A stretch of DNA of 64,000 nucleotides, taken from the NCBI GenBank assembly GCA_037974335.1, contig CM075761.1:10772790-10836789 (forward strand), in the 5' to 3' direction. Of the stretch, positions 42,083 through 51,529 are shown piece by piece. Below the pieces are notes generated by a model. That model was not told where the DNA came from and searched no databases. It worked only from the letters and a program-made list of their open reading frames with translations. The stretch is from Prionace glauca (lineage: Eukaryota; Chordata; Chondrichthyes; Carcharhiniformes; Carcharhinidae). The translations under genes were made by a program, and so were the position numbers. Numbering within the stretch: the stretch's first letter is position 1; every line of letters begins with the position of its first letter.

Positions 42083-42492
42083 AACGGAACTGATGTGGAG
42101 GGCTTTGGCTGTGGAGGGGGGGGGGGAAGAAAAGACAGCCATCCTGCTGTTTCCCCTCCTGGCCGCCGGGGGTCGCTGCTGCTGATGCTCCTCCCAGTGA
42201 CACCTTTTGCTCAACTCAATCTGGGCTGCTGCTCGTTGGCTGAACATCCGGGGACTCTCTGAACGTAGGCAGGCAGGCGGCGGCCATATTGGCGTGACGT
42301 CACTGAGACTCCGCCCCCCCCAACTGTCAATTTGTGCAGGGAAAAAATAAACTACACTTCAGAAATAGAAAAGGGAACCGGAATATTTTGATTCGAACTC
42401 CTCTTCATATTATCATGAGGAAATTTAAATTAAAAATAATAATTTTAAAATCGGGAGACCGCGCATGCGCAATAGTTCCCCTGAAGAAACCA
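42083..42492. promoter_or_regulatory. GC-rich promoter-like patch (YY1, CRE, GC box and NRF1 motifs)
   Basis: Within 190 bp lie GCCATATT (42283-42290, YY1 type), the palindrome TGACGTCA (42295-42302, CRE), CCGCCCC (42311-42317, GC box) and GCGCATGCGC (42461-42470, NRF1). Together these are typical of vertebrate CpG-type promoters. CpGs are more frequent here than in nearby DNA. I see no recognisable first exon on either side, and a CR1 copy starts at 42493, so the gene served is unknown; it may also be an old element's promoter. Confidence 0.4.
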
Positions 42493-43848
42493 TATAGAAC
42501 ATAGAACATAGAACATTACAGCGCAGAACAGGCCCTTCGGCCCACGATGTTGCGCCGACCAATTACAAAACAATGACCCACTAGCCTAAACCAATCCCTT
42601 TTCGTCCATAACCCTATCCACAGATCTCATAAACGCCCCCAAACTAGGTGCATTTACAACTGCAGCTGGCAGGGCATTCCAGTCCCTCAGCACCCTCTGG
42701 GTAAAGAACCTACCCCTGACATCAGTCCTATAACTACACCCCCTTAATTTAATGTCGTGCCCCCTCGTGCTAGCTTTCTCCATCCTAGGAAAAAGGCTAT
42801 CACTATCTAACCTGTCTAAACCTCGAATCATCTTATATGTTTCAATGAGATCCCCTCTTAGCCGCCTTCTTTCCAGCGAAAACAACCCCAAATCTCTCAG
42901 TCTCTCCTGATAGGATCTCCCCTCCATACCAGGCAACATCTTGGTAAACCTCCTCTGCACCCTCTCCAAAGCCTCTACATCCTTCCTGTAATGTGGGGAC
43001 CAGAACTGCACACAAAACTCCAAGTGTAGCCGCACCAGAGTTGTGTACAGTTGCATCATGACGCTGCGACTCCTAAATTCAATCCCCTACCAATAAACGC
43101 CAAGATACCGTATGCCTTCTTAACAGCCTTATCTACTTGATTCCCAACTTTCAGGGATCTATGTACACATACACCTAGATCCCTCTGCTCCCCCACACTA
43201 TTCAAAGTCCTCCCGTTAGCCCTATACTCAACACATCCGTTATTCCTACCGAAATGAATTACCTCACTCTTCTCCACATTAAACTCCATCCGCCACCTCA
43301 CAGCCCAGCTCTGCAACCTTTCTAAGTCACCCTGCAAACTATGACACCCTTCCTCACAATCCACCACACCTCCGACTTTGGTGTCATCAGCAAACTTACT
43401 AATCCACCCAACTATACCCTCATCCAGATCATTAATAAAAATTACAAACAGCAGTGGCCCCAAAACAGATCCCTGAGGCACACCACTCGTAACCGAACTC
43501 CATGACGAATATTTACCATCAACCACCACCCTCTATCTCCTATCTGCTAGCCAATTCCTGATCCAATTACCTAGATCACCCCCAATCCCATACATCTGCA
43601 TTTTCTGCAGAAGCCTACCATGGTAAACCTTATCAAACGCCTTGCTAAAATCCATATACACCACATCAACTGCCTTACCCCTATTCACCTCTTTGGTCAC
43701 TTTCTCAAAGAACTCGATAAGGTTAGTAAGGCACGACCTACCCGCTACAAAACCATGCTGACTGTCTCTAATTAACTCATTACTTTCCAAATAACTATAA
43801 ATCCTGTCTCTAATAATCCTTTCCAAAACCTTACCCACCACATATCTG
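42493..43848 (-). mobile_element. CR1-clade LINE, 5'-truncated (copy A7)
   Basis: The reversed TTCTATG tail is at the left. The minus-strand coding runs from [20 protein letters not shown] (43850 down) through [24 protein letters not shown] and FADDTKVGG to MDEKGLV near 42586. Frame changes lie near 43530 and 43060. It ends about 85 bp before the Ig exon. Confidence 0.9.
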
Positions 43849-43934
43849 CCCAATATACCAGCCAATCAATATAGGCATGATTTTTTTTGCGTGTAAAATA
43901 ATCGTTAACTGTTTCCCAATTTCTGTCCGGACAG

Positions 43935-44260
43935 TTCCACCAACAAGACGGCTGTGCAGGTATTAGTCCCGCCGGGTGAGCCGGATGTGAATGATCATGT
44001 GTCCTTAGTGTGTTTGGTCAGTGGAGTTTCTTCCAACCAGATTGATATTTTCTGGAATATTGTTGACCTGCTCAGTGAGGGATCGAGTGATCCCGGGATA
44101 ATGGAGGAGGACGGGACCTATAGCATCAGAAGTCGTGTCATGGTGTCGGGGCAAGTCTGGAGAAGTGGCGGTGTCGGTACTTGTATTGTTCAACTGGGGA
44201 TTCCAGGCAAATATTGGACGCAAAGTGTGTCCTTCCCCAATGCAGCAGAAACTGGGGCAG
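43935..44260 (+). CDS. Immunoglobulin heavy-chain-type C1 domain exon
   Basis: A 326-bp exon-like block between an AG (43933-43934) and a GT donor (GTCAGT at 44261). The frame reads STNKTAVQVLVPPGE, then VSLVCLVSGVSS (first Cys), IDIFWNI (core Trp), EDGTYSIRSRVMV, VWRSGGVGTCIVQ (second Cys) and YWTQSVSFPNA. That order, the LVCLVSG phrase and the length are those of a C1-set Ig constant domain, closest in feel to shark IgM/IgW. The usual Tyr before the second Cys is Gly. The 3' phase (one base over) fits Ig exons, but the 5' side leaves one base where two are expected. No neighbouring constant exons were found, so it may be an orphan or pseudo-exon. Confidence 0.7.
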
Positions 44261-44382
44261 GTCAGTAGTTCATCTCCATAATGATGGTTTGAATTCATCT
44301 TGAAATCAGTTGCGTTAATGTTCCAACTATTCAGAAACTGACGTCTGTTAGGTACACAGGAGAGATCTCCAGTTTTACGTGC

Positions 44383-44692
44383 ATTATTTATTAGTGTCAC
44401 AAATATGCTTACATTAACACTGCAATGAAATTGCTGTGAAAATCCGCCACACTCGCCAAATTCGCCACACTCCTGCCCCTCTTGGAGTGCACTGAAGAAG
44501 AATTCAGCATTTCCAATTCCGCCAACCAGCTCGGCTTCCGAGAATTGGAGGAAACTGGGACACCCGGAGGAGGCGAGCACCGATCTGGGAGAACGCGCCG
44601 ACTCTGCACAGACAGTGATCCAAGCCGGGAATCAAACCATGTTCTCTGGCAATGTGAGGCAGCAGAGGAAATGTGAGGCCAATCCGGTCACT
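44383..44692 (-). mobile_element. tRNA-derived SINE, family 3
   Basis: At the left is the reversed tail (TTTATTAGTGTCACAAATATGC, AACACTGCAATGAAATTGCTGTG). The SINE body (GGAGGAAACTGGGACACCCGG reversed) and a tRNA-like head follow on the right. Same family as 432-705 and 57195-57476. Confidence 0.75.
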
Positions 44693-45229
44693 TCTCCCAT
44701 TCAAGGCAGAGTCTGTTTTCCCGGATGAAAGTTTTTTTATTGAATCTGCGTCCACCGCCCATTTCAGACATTGGATTTTCAAACTCAGTTGCGGTCAGTC
44801 CGACGTTGGATGAGCTTTGCAATCAAGAAACAGAAGAATTGAAAGAAGTTTCGATTGTTTTTTCCCTGAGGCATGAGTTGAATTTTCCAAAATCTCATTC
44901 CAGAATCTCTAATTTCCGTTTGGCAACTGTTTTATCATAAATTCCTAATACCTGGAATCCAATCGCATTAAAATCAAGATCAAAAGCAACGCATAAATTG
45001 CATTTTTCGATTATGATTACTGTTTGATCTTGTGATTAAGAGCGCATCCGAATGGCCAACGGAAACATCTATAACAATAGATCTCACAACTGGAATTGGA
45101 TTTGGACTCGGGAGTGAGAAATGCACAAAACTGTGAAGGAAAGATAGATAGACTGGCAGGATTTCAATAGCTATTTCAAAGATGTGGTGCAGTCTACGAG
45201 CTGTAGGTAGACCCACAATGACATTAGGC
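44693..45229. other. No gene recognised
   Basis: No Ig exon, repeat or other gene recognised downstream of the C1 exon in this stretch. Confidence 0.5.
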
Positions 45230-45720
45230 ATGGAATTCTATGATTTTGACCCAAGAACTGCGACAGAATGACAATACTTTTCCAAGTCAGGATATTGAGT
45301 GGTTTGGAGAAGAAAATGCAGGTGGTGGTGTTTCCATGTATCTGCTGCCCATGTCCTTCAAGATGCAAGTGTTCGTGGGTTTGGAAGGTGCTGTCTAAGG
45401 ATTTTTGATGAGTTGCTGCAGTGAGTGCAAACACACTGCTGATTCTGAGCGTAGGGCTGGTGGGGGGAGTGAATGTGCTGCCAATCGAGCGGGTTGTTTT
45501 GCCCTTGATAATGTGAAGCTTCTTACGAGTTGTTGGAGTTGCACCCAACCAGGCAAGGGGGGGGGGGGGGGGGGGGAGGAGGGAGGGTAATCCATCACAT
45601 TTCTGACTTGTGCTTTATAGATGGTGAACAGACTTCGGGAAGTCAGGAGGCGAGTTATTCTCCACAGGAGCCCCAGGCTCTGACCTGCTTTTGGAGCCAT
45701 TCTGTTTAAGTGGGGATTCC
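45230..45720 (+). repeat. Old unclassified interspersed repeat with a 20-G run
   Basis: Words such as GGTGGTGGTGTTTCCATGTATC and GGTTTGGAAGGTGCTGTC belong to a long interspersed family also seen at 11691-13590. G-run at 45557-45576 followed by GGAGGGAGGG. No protein motif recognised. Confidence 0.65.
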
Positions 45721-45781
45721 AGTTGAGTTTTGATCAATGATAATCTGAAAAAAATGCCAATGGTGATTCACAGGTATTGGC

Positions 45782-46128
45782 GGTGGCACGGTGGGGGTGG
45801 CACGGTGTCAGGGTGGTTATGACTGTTGCCTCGCAGCTGCAGTGACCTGGTTCGATTCCCAACAGGTGTCACTATCTGTGTGGAGTTTGCACATTCTCCC
45901 TGTATCTGCGTGGGTTTCCTCCACCTGCACTACTTTCCTGCCACAGTCCAAGGATGTCCGAGTTGGATGGATTGGCCATGTTCGATTCTCCCTGGTGAAA
46001 CCAGACTTGCCAGAGTAAATACATGGGGATACGGGGATAGGGCCTGGGTGGGATTGTGTTCCGTCGGACTTGAAGTGCCGAATGGCCTCCTTTCGCGCTG
46101 TAGGGATTCTGTCATCTGTGTTCTGTGA
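45782..46128 (+). mobile_element. tRNA-derived SINE, family 1, diverged
   Basis: Head with doubled GGTGGCACGGTG, B box GGTTCGATTCC, body, and CR1-like tail (GTGCCGAATGGCCTCCTTTCG). More diverged than the 7.5- and 22.5-kb copies. Confidence 0.82.
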
Positions 46129-46139
46129 TCCATGATTTG

Positions 46140-46340
46140 AGTTCATTCATTATTGTCACGTGTATTGGTATGCAGTGAAACGTGTTTTTCCCGTGCGTTA
46201 TATGGACAAAACGAGCCGTTCATAGAGTCCACAGAGGAGAAGGAAATGACAGGGTGCAGAATATAGATCTCCAGTTATGGCTCGGGTGCAGAGAAAGATC
46301 AGCTTAATATATGGAAGGTCCATCCAAAACACAGATGGCA
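46140..46340 (-). mobile_element. L2-like LINE, 3' end
   Basis: Reversed relative to 21885-22320: TATTGTCACGTGTATTGGTATGC and GGTGCAGAGAAAGATCAGCTTAAT are the 3' UTR of that family. About 200 bp remain. Confidence 0.6.
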
Positions 46341-46984
46341 GGCAAGCAGGGGAGATGCTGTTTTAGAGACTATTGGTGCATGGTTTCAGAATTTTCTATT
46401 ATCTTATCCGAGGGAAAAAGGTGGAAGAACGTGGAACTCGCGAGAAGAGGGAATGGCTGAGATGAATGTCGCAAACAAAGAGAATTGATAAGAATGGAGG
46501 AGGCACCAGGAAGAAAAAATAAGGTTCTGTTGATGGGGTGAAAGGAAGAGGCGTTATGATGAGGCATGCATGAAATATTAACTACAGCACCGAGCTGATG
46601 GGCCGAATGATGCTCTTCTGTGATTTGCATTCACGCAACTGTGATATATGAATATGTGCAAGGCACTTTGAGCATTTACCAGGAGGTATCCCAAACAATT
46701 TGGGAAGCAATTTCATTTTTGGGGTTTTTATTACGGTGGTTGGTGTAAAAATGTGTCCTGCAAAAACACAACACACTGAGATTTTGCCTACAATACTGAG
46801 TGTTGTTCCGTGCTGTTTTCGCGAGGGAAGCTGCGTTTGCCTACCAAGGTGAGATTTCGGTAGATTGGTTTTTCGCAGTAAAGCTTTGGAAACCTCTGGA
46901 GAGTCAATAATGTGTGTTGATGTCTGGAGGCCAGATAGATCCAAGCCCCTTGGTTATTGAACCCATTGCGAAGGGGGGAAAGCT
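46341..46984. other. No gene recognised
   Basis: No coding exon or repeat recognised. Confidence 0.45.
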
Positions 46985-47500
46985 GTAAGTCCATACGGCA
47001 TGGGAGCACAATTAGGCCACTCGGCCCATCGAGGCTGCTCCGCCATTCAATCTTGTTTCATCCCCATTCTCCTGCTTTTCCCCTGGAACTCCTGATCCCC
47101 TTATTAATCAAGAACCAATCTATTTCTGTCTTGAAGGACCTCCACGACCTGATCGCCACATCCTTCGGCGGCAAACAGTTCCACAGATTCACGACTCTCC
47201 GGCTGAAGAAATTACTGTTCATCTCTGATGTAAAGTATTGGGCCTTTAGCCCTCTGGTTCTCGCTTTCCTACTGGTGGAAACATCCTCTCCACATCAACT
47301 CTGCCCCGGCCTCCCAATATTCTCTAAGTTTCAAAAAGATCTCCCCTCATCCTTCTGAACTCCAATGAGTTCACACCCAGAGTTCTCAACATTTCCTCAT
47401 CCGACAAGCTCTTTATTTCTGGTATAATTCGTGTGGATTTCCTCTGGGACCTTTACAAGGCCAGCACATCCACCCTTAAATATGGGGCCAACACTATAAG
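46985..47500 (-). mobile_element. Old CR1-like LINE (subfamily I), 3' part
   Basis: The left end has GGCCACTCGGCCCATCGAGGC. Reversed coding text for the ORF2 C terminus follows (CTTCTGAACTCCAATGAGTTCACACCC, CATCCTTCTG-type words). Heavily diverged; about 500 bp. Confidence 0.7.
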
Positions 47501-47890
47501 GTAGAGATCTTATAGAGACATATAAGATAATGAAGGGACTAGATAGGGTAGAGGCAGAGAGATTATTTCCACTTCGAAAACTAGAGGGCACAGCCTTAAA
47601 GTAAGGGGGAGTCAACTTAGAACACAGTTGAGAAGGAACTTCTTCTCTCAGAGGGTAGTGAATTTTTGGAATTCTCTGCCCGTTGAAGCAGTGGAGGCTA
47701 CCTCATTAAATGTGTTTAAGTCACGGGTAGATAGATTTCTAATCAATTAGGGAATTACGGGTTATGGGGAGCAGGCGGGTAATTGGAACTGATCCACTTT
47801 CAGATCAGCCATGATATTATTGAACGGCGGGGCAGGCTCGAGGGGCTCGATGGCCTACTCCTGCTCCTATTTCTTACGTTCTTATGATTA
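47501..47890 (+). mobile_element. CR1-clade LINE, 3' end (copy B7)
   Basis: Begins GATCTTATAGAGACATATAAG, continues through the C-terminal coding text (AGAAGGAACTTCTTCTCTCAG) and ends with the B-type 3' UTR and CTTATG tail. It lies against the old LINE piece 46985-47500 in the opposite orientation. Confidence 0.85.
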
Positions 47891-48199
47891 GTTCGCTTTG
47901 CCTAGCTAGTGAGAAAAGAGTAAAAACAAGATAACATACTGTTGTCTCAGACAGCTGGAACTCCTGTTGAATCCTACTGATGATAGAAATTGAAAGATTG
48001 GAAACAGATTTGTGTTGGGGAGGTGCGTACAAGTTACTAAACTAAACTGAAGTGTAAACACAGATCACCCACCATGTGACTGAGGAAACGGGCTCGAGGT
48101 GTAATATACCCCTCCTCTCCAATACTCTTGACCACACCCTGCCATTCTGAAAAAGCCTCATGGGTACAGACTGAAATACAGAACGATTTTGCTGACTCG

Positions 48200-48375
48200 G
48201 GTATTCTGGCAAGAATTCGCAACGCTAAATTTACATATTACATTGAATGCCTATTCGGATTTCGTCTGCCACCCGGGAAATGAATGATTTACTGGTACAG
48301 CTCTGGCGTCACGAGATATAGACAGTAGATCACCTGCCAGAAAAGGATCGATCACACTGTCATAGTCACCGTGGA
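48200..48375 (+). pseudogene. VH-like immunoglobulin variable remnant
   Basis: One frame reads FTYYIECLFGFRLPPGK, stop, MIYWYSSGVTRYRQ, stop, ITCQKRIDHTVIVTV. This follows the VH order: end of framework 1, framework 2 (FRQAPGK), CDR2 (YWYSSGxTRY) and framework 3 (ITxxKDxxxxTVxLT). The DNA words TTTCGTC, CCCGGGAAA and TACTGGTACAGCTCTGG are also VH-like. Two stops and a small deletion after PPGK make it dead. A normal framework 1, second Cys and RSS were not found. It lies 4 kb from the C1 exon, on the same strand. Confidence 0.4.
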
Positions 48376-48399
48376 TTAGATTAGATCCTAATCGAATCG

Positions 48400-48820
48400 C
48401 GTTCATACAAATTTGTGCACCTTCTATGCTGCTATTTACAAGAGTCCACCCTCAAATGATCATTAACACTTGTCACTCAAGCAAATGCCTCTGAGTGGTC
48501 ATGTTCCTCTAATGTGGGACCACTCCATAGTTCCTTACAATAGAGTGGACATTGGTGCGTCTCTGTGACTAGATTAAGCTCCTCAACTCCCCCTCGTGGA
48601 CTTCATTTAAGACATGAAGTTCTTCCATCTTGCCGCCCTGCATGTGGCTAACATTTCCAAATTTGATCATGGTTGTATGTAAATAGGAGCAAAAAAAAAC
48701 GGGGGATTAAACCAGGCACCTAAGAAAAACTCAGCAGCGTGCCATAATGGATATCGGCCAGTGGCTCTGACATCCATTATTATAAAGTGCTTCTGAGGCT
48801 GAGAGATGGCACGAATCAAT
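48400..48820. other. No gene recognised
   Basis: No coding exon recognised; one A-run near 48693. Confidence 0.4.
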
Positions 48821-48824
48821 ATCA

Positions 48825-49005
48825 GCCTCCTGGAGATGTGGTTGATTCTCAACTGCCCTCCAAGGACAACTAGGAATGGGCAATAACTGCTGGCCAGCCA
48901 GTGATGTCCGTCTTTCACTGATGAATAAATGAAATCCATACAGCTTGAAGCATAATGCAATGTCTTTAACTGCAAGAGGTTTGCTGGTGAACGTCACTCA
49001 GTCTT
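48825..49005 (+). mobile_element. Repeat family 4 (possible tRNA-derived SINE), fragment
   Basis: Matches, in reverse, 49915-50110, sharing CTTCAAGCTGTATGGATTTC and GTTATTGCCCATTCCTAGTTG (as read on the other strand). The head is missing. Same family as 55130-55440 and 63325-63585. Confidence 0.65.
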
Positions 49006-49190
49006 AGGCTGATTGGTGGAACAAATTGTTCCTAAATTAGTTTCCCCTCAATCTGGTTTCCAAGGTGGAGTGCCATAAGCGTAGACAAGGGTCGTGGGTG
49101 GAAGAATGAACTCACAATGTTAAAATGGCGGCGTGGGGCCGAAGGGCCTGTTTCCCGTGCTGCGTTGTTTTTTGTTCTTTGACTACCTGG
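49006..49190 (+). mobile_element. SINE family 2, 3' half
   Basis: TTAGGCTGATTGGTGGAACAA, then TTAAAATGGCGGCGTGGGGC and the tail CCGAAGGGCCTGTTTCCCG with TTTTTTGTTCTTTG. The 5' half is missing. Confidence 0.75.
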
Positions 49191-49605
49191 ATTCACTACA
49201 GTTTGCCTATCACACAACTGGTCCACAACAGACATCATCTCCCAGGCTCTGCACTCAACACTGGAACATATAGATGACAAGGACACCCATGACTGACTCT
49301 TATTTATTGACTAAAGTTCAAGCTTCAACATTATTCCCACATAACTCATCTCCAAATTCCGTGGCCTGGGCCTCAGCTCCTCCTTCTCTGACTGGATCCT
49401 GAACATTCTATCTAACACACCACAATCAGTAAGGATAGGCAACGACACCTCCTCCATGATGTTCCACAAGGCTGCGCTCTCAGTCCCCTCCGATTCTCCT
49501 TATATACTTAAAACTGTGTGGCCAAATTCCTCTCCAATTCGATTTTTAAGTTTGCTGACGACACTCCCGTAATGGATCGGACCTCAAAAAGTAACGAGAC
49601 CGGCT
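49191..49605 (+). mobile_element. L2-like LINE, reverse transcriptase part
   Basis: Decayed coding text: TTGACTAAAGTTCAAGCTTC (from a FIDYSSAFNT type motif), CTTCTCTGACTGGATCCTGAAC (SDWILN) and AAGTTTGCTGACGACACTCCC (KFADDT, the catalytic pair). Probably the same family as the 3' ends at 21885, 46140 and 54632. It lies directly between SINE pieces on both sides. Confidence 0.65.
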
Positions 49606-49885
49606 TGGGCCACAGTTTGCACATTCTCCTCGTGTCTGCGTGGGTTTCCGCTGGGCGCTCCGGTTTCCTCCCACAGTCCAAAGATGTGCGGGTTAGTTTG
49701 ATTAGCCATGTTAATAAATTGGTCCTTAGTGTCCACGGATGCGTCGGTTAGAAGGATTAGTGGGTACACCATGCAGGGATATAGGAGTAGGGCCTGGGTG
49801 GGATTATATTTGGTGCAGACTCGATGGGCCGAAGGGCCTCATTCTGCACTGTAAGGTTCTATGACAATTCTATGATAGAATTTTA
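49606..49885 (+). mobile_element. SINE family 1, 5'-truncated
   Basis: Starts in the body (CAGTTTGCACATTCTCCTCG) and ends with GATGGGCCGAAGGGCCTC, TTCTGCACTGTAAGG and two TTCTATGA units. No tRNA head. Confidence 0.85.
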
Positions 49886-49914
49886 CTCACTCATTTGTCT
49901 AATCTTCTGACGTC

Positions 49915-50335
49915 ACTGAAGAAGTGACGTTCACCAGCAAACCTCCTGCAGTTAACGACAGTGCGTTATGCTTCAAGCTGTATGGATTTCATTTATTCAT
50001 CCGAGAGACACGGGCGTCCCTGGCTAACCAGCAGTTATTGCCCATTCCTAGTTGCCCTTGGAGGGCAGTTGAGAGTCAACCACATTGCTGTGGCCCTGGA
50101 ATCAAATGGAGGCCAGACGGAATAAGAACGACAGATTTCCTTCTCTAAAGGATATTAGTGAACCAGAAGTAATTTTTCGACAAATGCCATGGTCATCAGT
50201 AGATTCTTTATTTTAGAGTGTTTTTTTTAACCTAATCCAAATGTTACCATCCACCATGCTGGATACGAACCCTGGTCGCCATTGGTTAACTTTCTTGGAT
50301 TATGAGTCAAGCGATAAACCACTGGACCATCGTCT
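49915..50335 (-). mobile_element. Repeat family 4 (possible tRNA-derived SINE), long copy
   Basis: On the minus strand the right end reads like a tRNA: GATGGTCCAGTGGTTTATCGC (A-box region) and GGGTTCGTATCC (B box). The body contains ATTTCCTTCTCTAAAGGATATTAG and TTATTGCCCATTCCTAGTTG reversed. This is the longest family-4 copy in the window. It forms an inverted pair with 48825-49005. Confidence 0.6.
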
Positions 50336-50762
50336 CTGTGGTGTGGAGATGCCGGCGTTGGACTGGGGTAAACACAGTGAGAAGTCTGAGAACACCAGGT
50401 TTAAGTCCAACCGATTTATTTGATAGTAAACTCACAAGCTTTCGTGGTTTCCCTCTTCGTCAGGTGATTGGAGAGTTCTGGCCTCAGACAGAGCATATAA
50501 AGCACAGAAAGTTTACAGATTTCTGATTAGAATGCAATTCTTTACACCTAACCCACTATTCTTGTCTTAAAGTGGCTGACAATGTGAGTGGAAGGAGCAC
50601 TGATCACAGTTTAAAGAGATGTGTATTGTCTCCAGACAGTACAGTAAGTGAGGTTTTGCAAACCCAGGCAAGTCACGGGGGTTACAGATAGTGCGACATG
50701 AACCCAAGATCCCTGTTGAGACCGTCCTCATGTGTGCGGAACTTGGTTATCAGTCTCTGCCA
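50336..50762 (-). mobile_element. Penelope-like element, 3' part only
   Basis: Matches the 3' end of the element at 31746-34490: terminal sequence (GATGCCGGCGTTGGACTGG), the hammerhead-like core region, the 3' UTR and the last codons of the protein (50762-50690). It is 5'-truncated, as is common in this family. Fossil. Confidence 0.85.
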
Positions 50763-51292
50763 ACAGCTCTGTATCCAGCTATCAACATTTACTGAGAATT
50801 AAGGGGAAAAAAATCAATATTAAAAGAGAGATGTGGTGAAAGAGGAATAAGTCGCAGGGACATTAGGGAAAGCCAGGAATTCGGACGGAACTGCCGAAGT
50901 AAACAAATGGCACTGCCGAGACGGGCAGAATGGCCACTTTTTTGCGCTGGAAATGGCCATAGATCCAAGCTTCCTGTCTGCATCATCGGCTTACCCGTGC
51001 TAACAGATAGAAATTAGCTGCAATCCATATTTCCATCAGGATGAAACATTCAATACCAGCGTACATCCATTTAAGTTTGGGGACACATTTAATTTTGCGT
51101 ATTGCATATTCGTGTCGGTCAAATCTCAATCCAGTTGCAAACATGCCTTGTCAGTCCTGAACCACACATCCAACGCCCACACATGAAAATGTTTCCGTGA
51201 ATGAGCTGAAAAGCCAATGGAAACACGTTTGTTCTGAAATATAAAATAATCACACACTGGACATTTCTGATAAATGTTCAAACATTTCCAAA
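50763..51292. other. No gene recognised
   Basis: No coding exon or repeat recognised. Confidence 0.45.
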
Positions 51293-51440
51293 GTTTCTGA
51301 TAGACAAGGAAATTAAGGGTTATGGGGAGAACGTGGGAATGTGGAACTGATCCACTTCAGATCAGCCATGATCTTATTGAATGGCGGGGCAGGCTCGAAG
51401 GGCTAGATGGCTCCTATTTCTTATGTTCTGATGTTCTAAC
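51293..51440 (+). mobile_element. CR1-clade LINE, 3' end (copy B8)
   Basis: About 150 bp of B-type 3' UTR and tail (GATCTTATTGAATGGCGGGG, TTTCTTATGTTCTGATG). Confidence 0.85.
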
Positions 51441-51529
51441 ATCAAGCTCTGTTTCAACGTTTTGATAACTTGGTCAATAATGGTAGAAAATGCAGAATAG
51501 AATTGTAAAATCTATATGAGAAATTAGAA

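Noticed and set aside
41996-42247. First exon of a gene on the minus strand next to the promoter-like patch
   Set aside because: The 83-codon frame overlaps SINE 2 and has no recognisable protein motif or clear donor.
44725-44940. A further Ig exon downstream of the C1 exon
   Set aside because: The frame lacks the Cys/Trp pattern of an Ig domain and has no proper acceptor.
45557-45590. G-quadruplex regulatory site
   Set aside because: A 20-G run followed by GGAGGGAGGG in an old repeat. It could fold, but nothing nearby suggests a gene it controls, and run length may be unreliable.
48060-48110. IgNAR-like framework 1 (THHVTEETGS)
   Set aside because: The match is short, in another frame from the VH-like remnant, and too far from it; probably chance.
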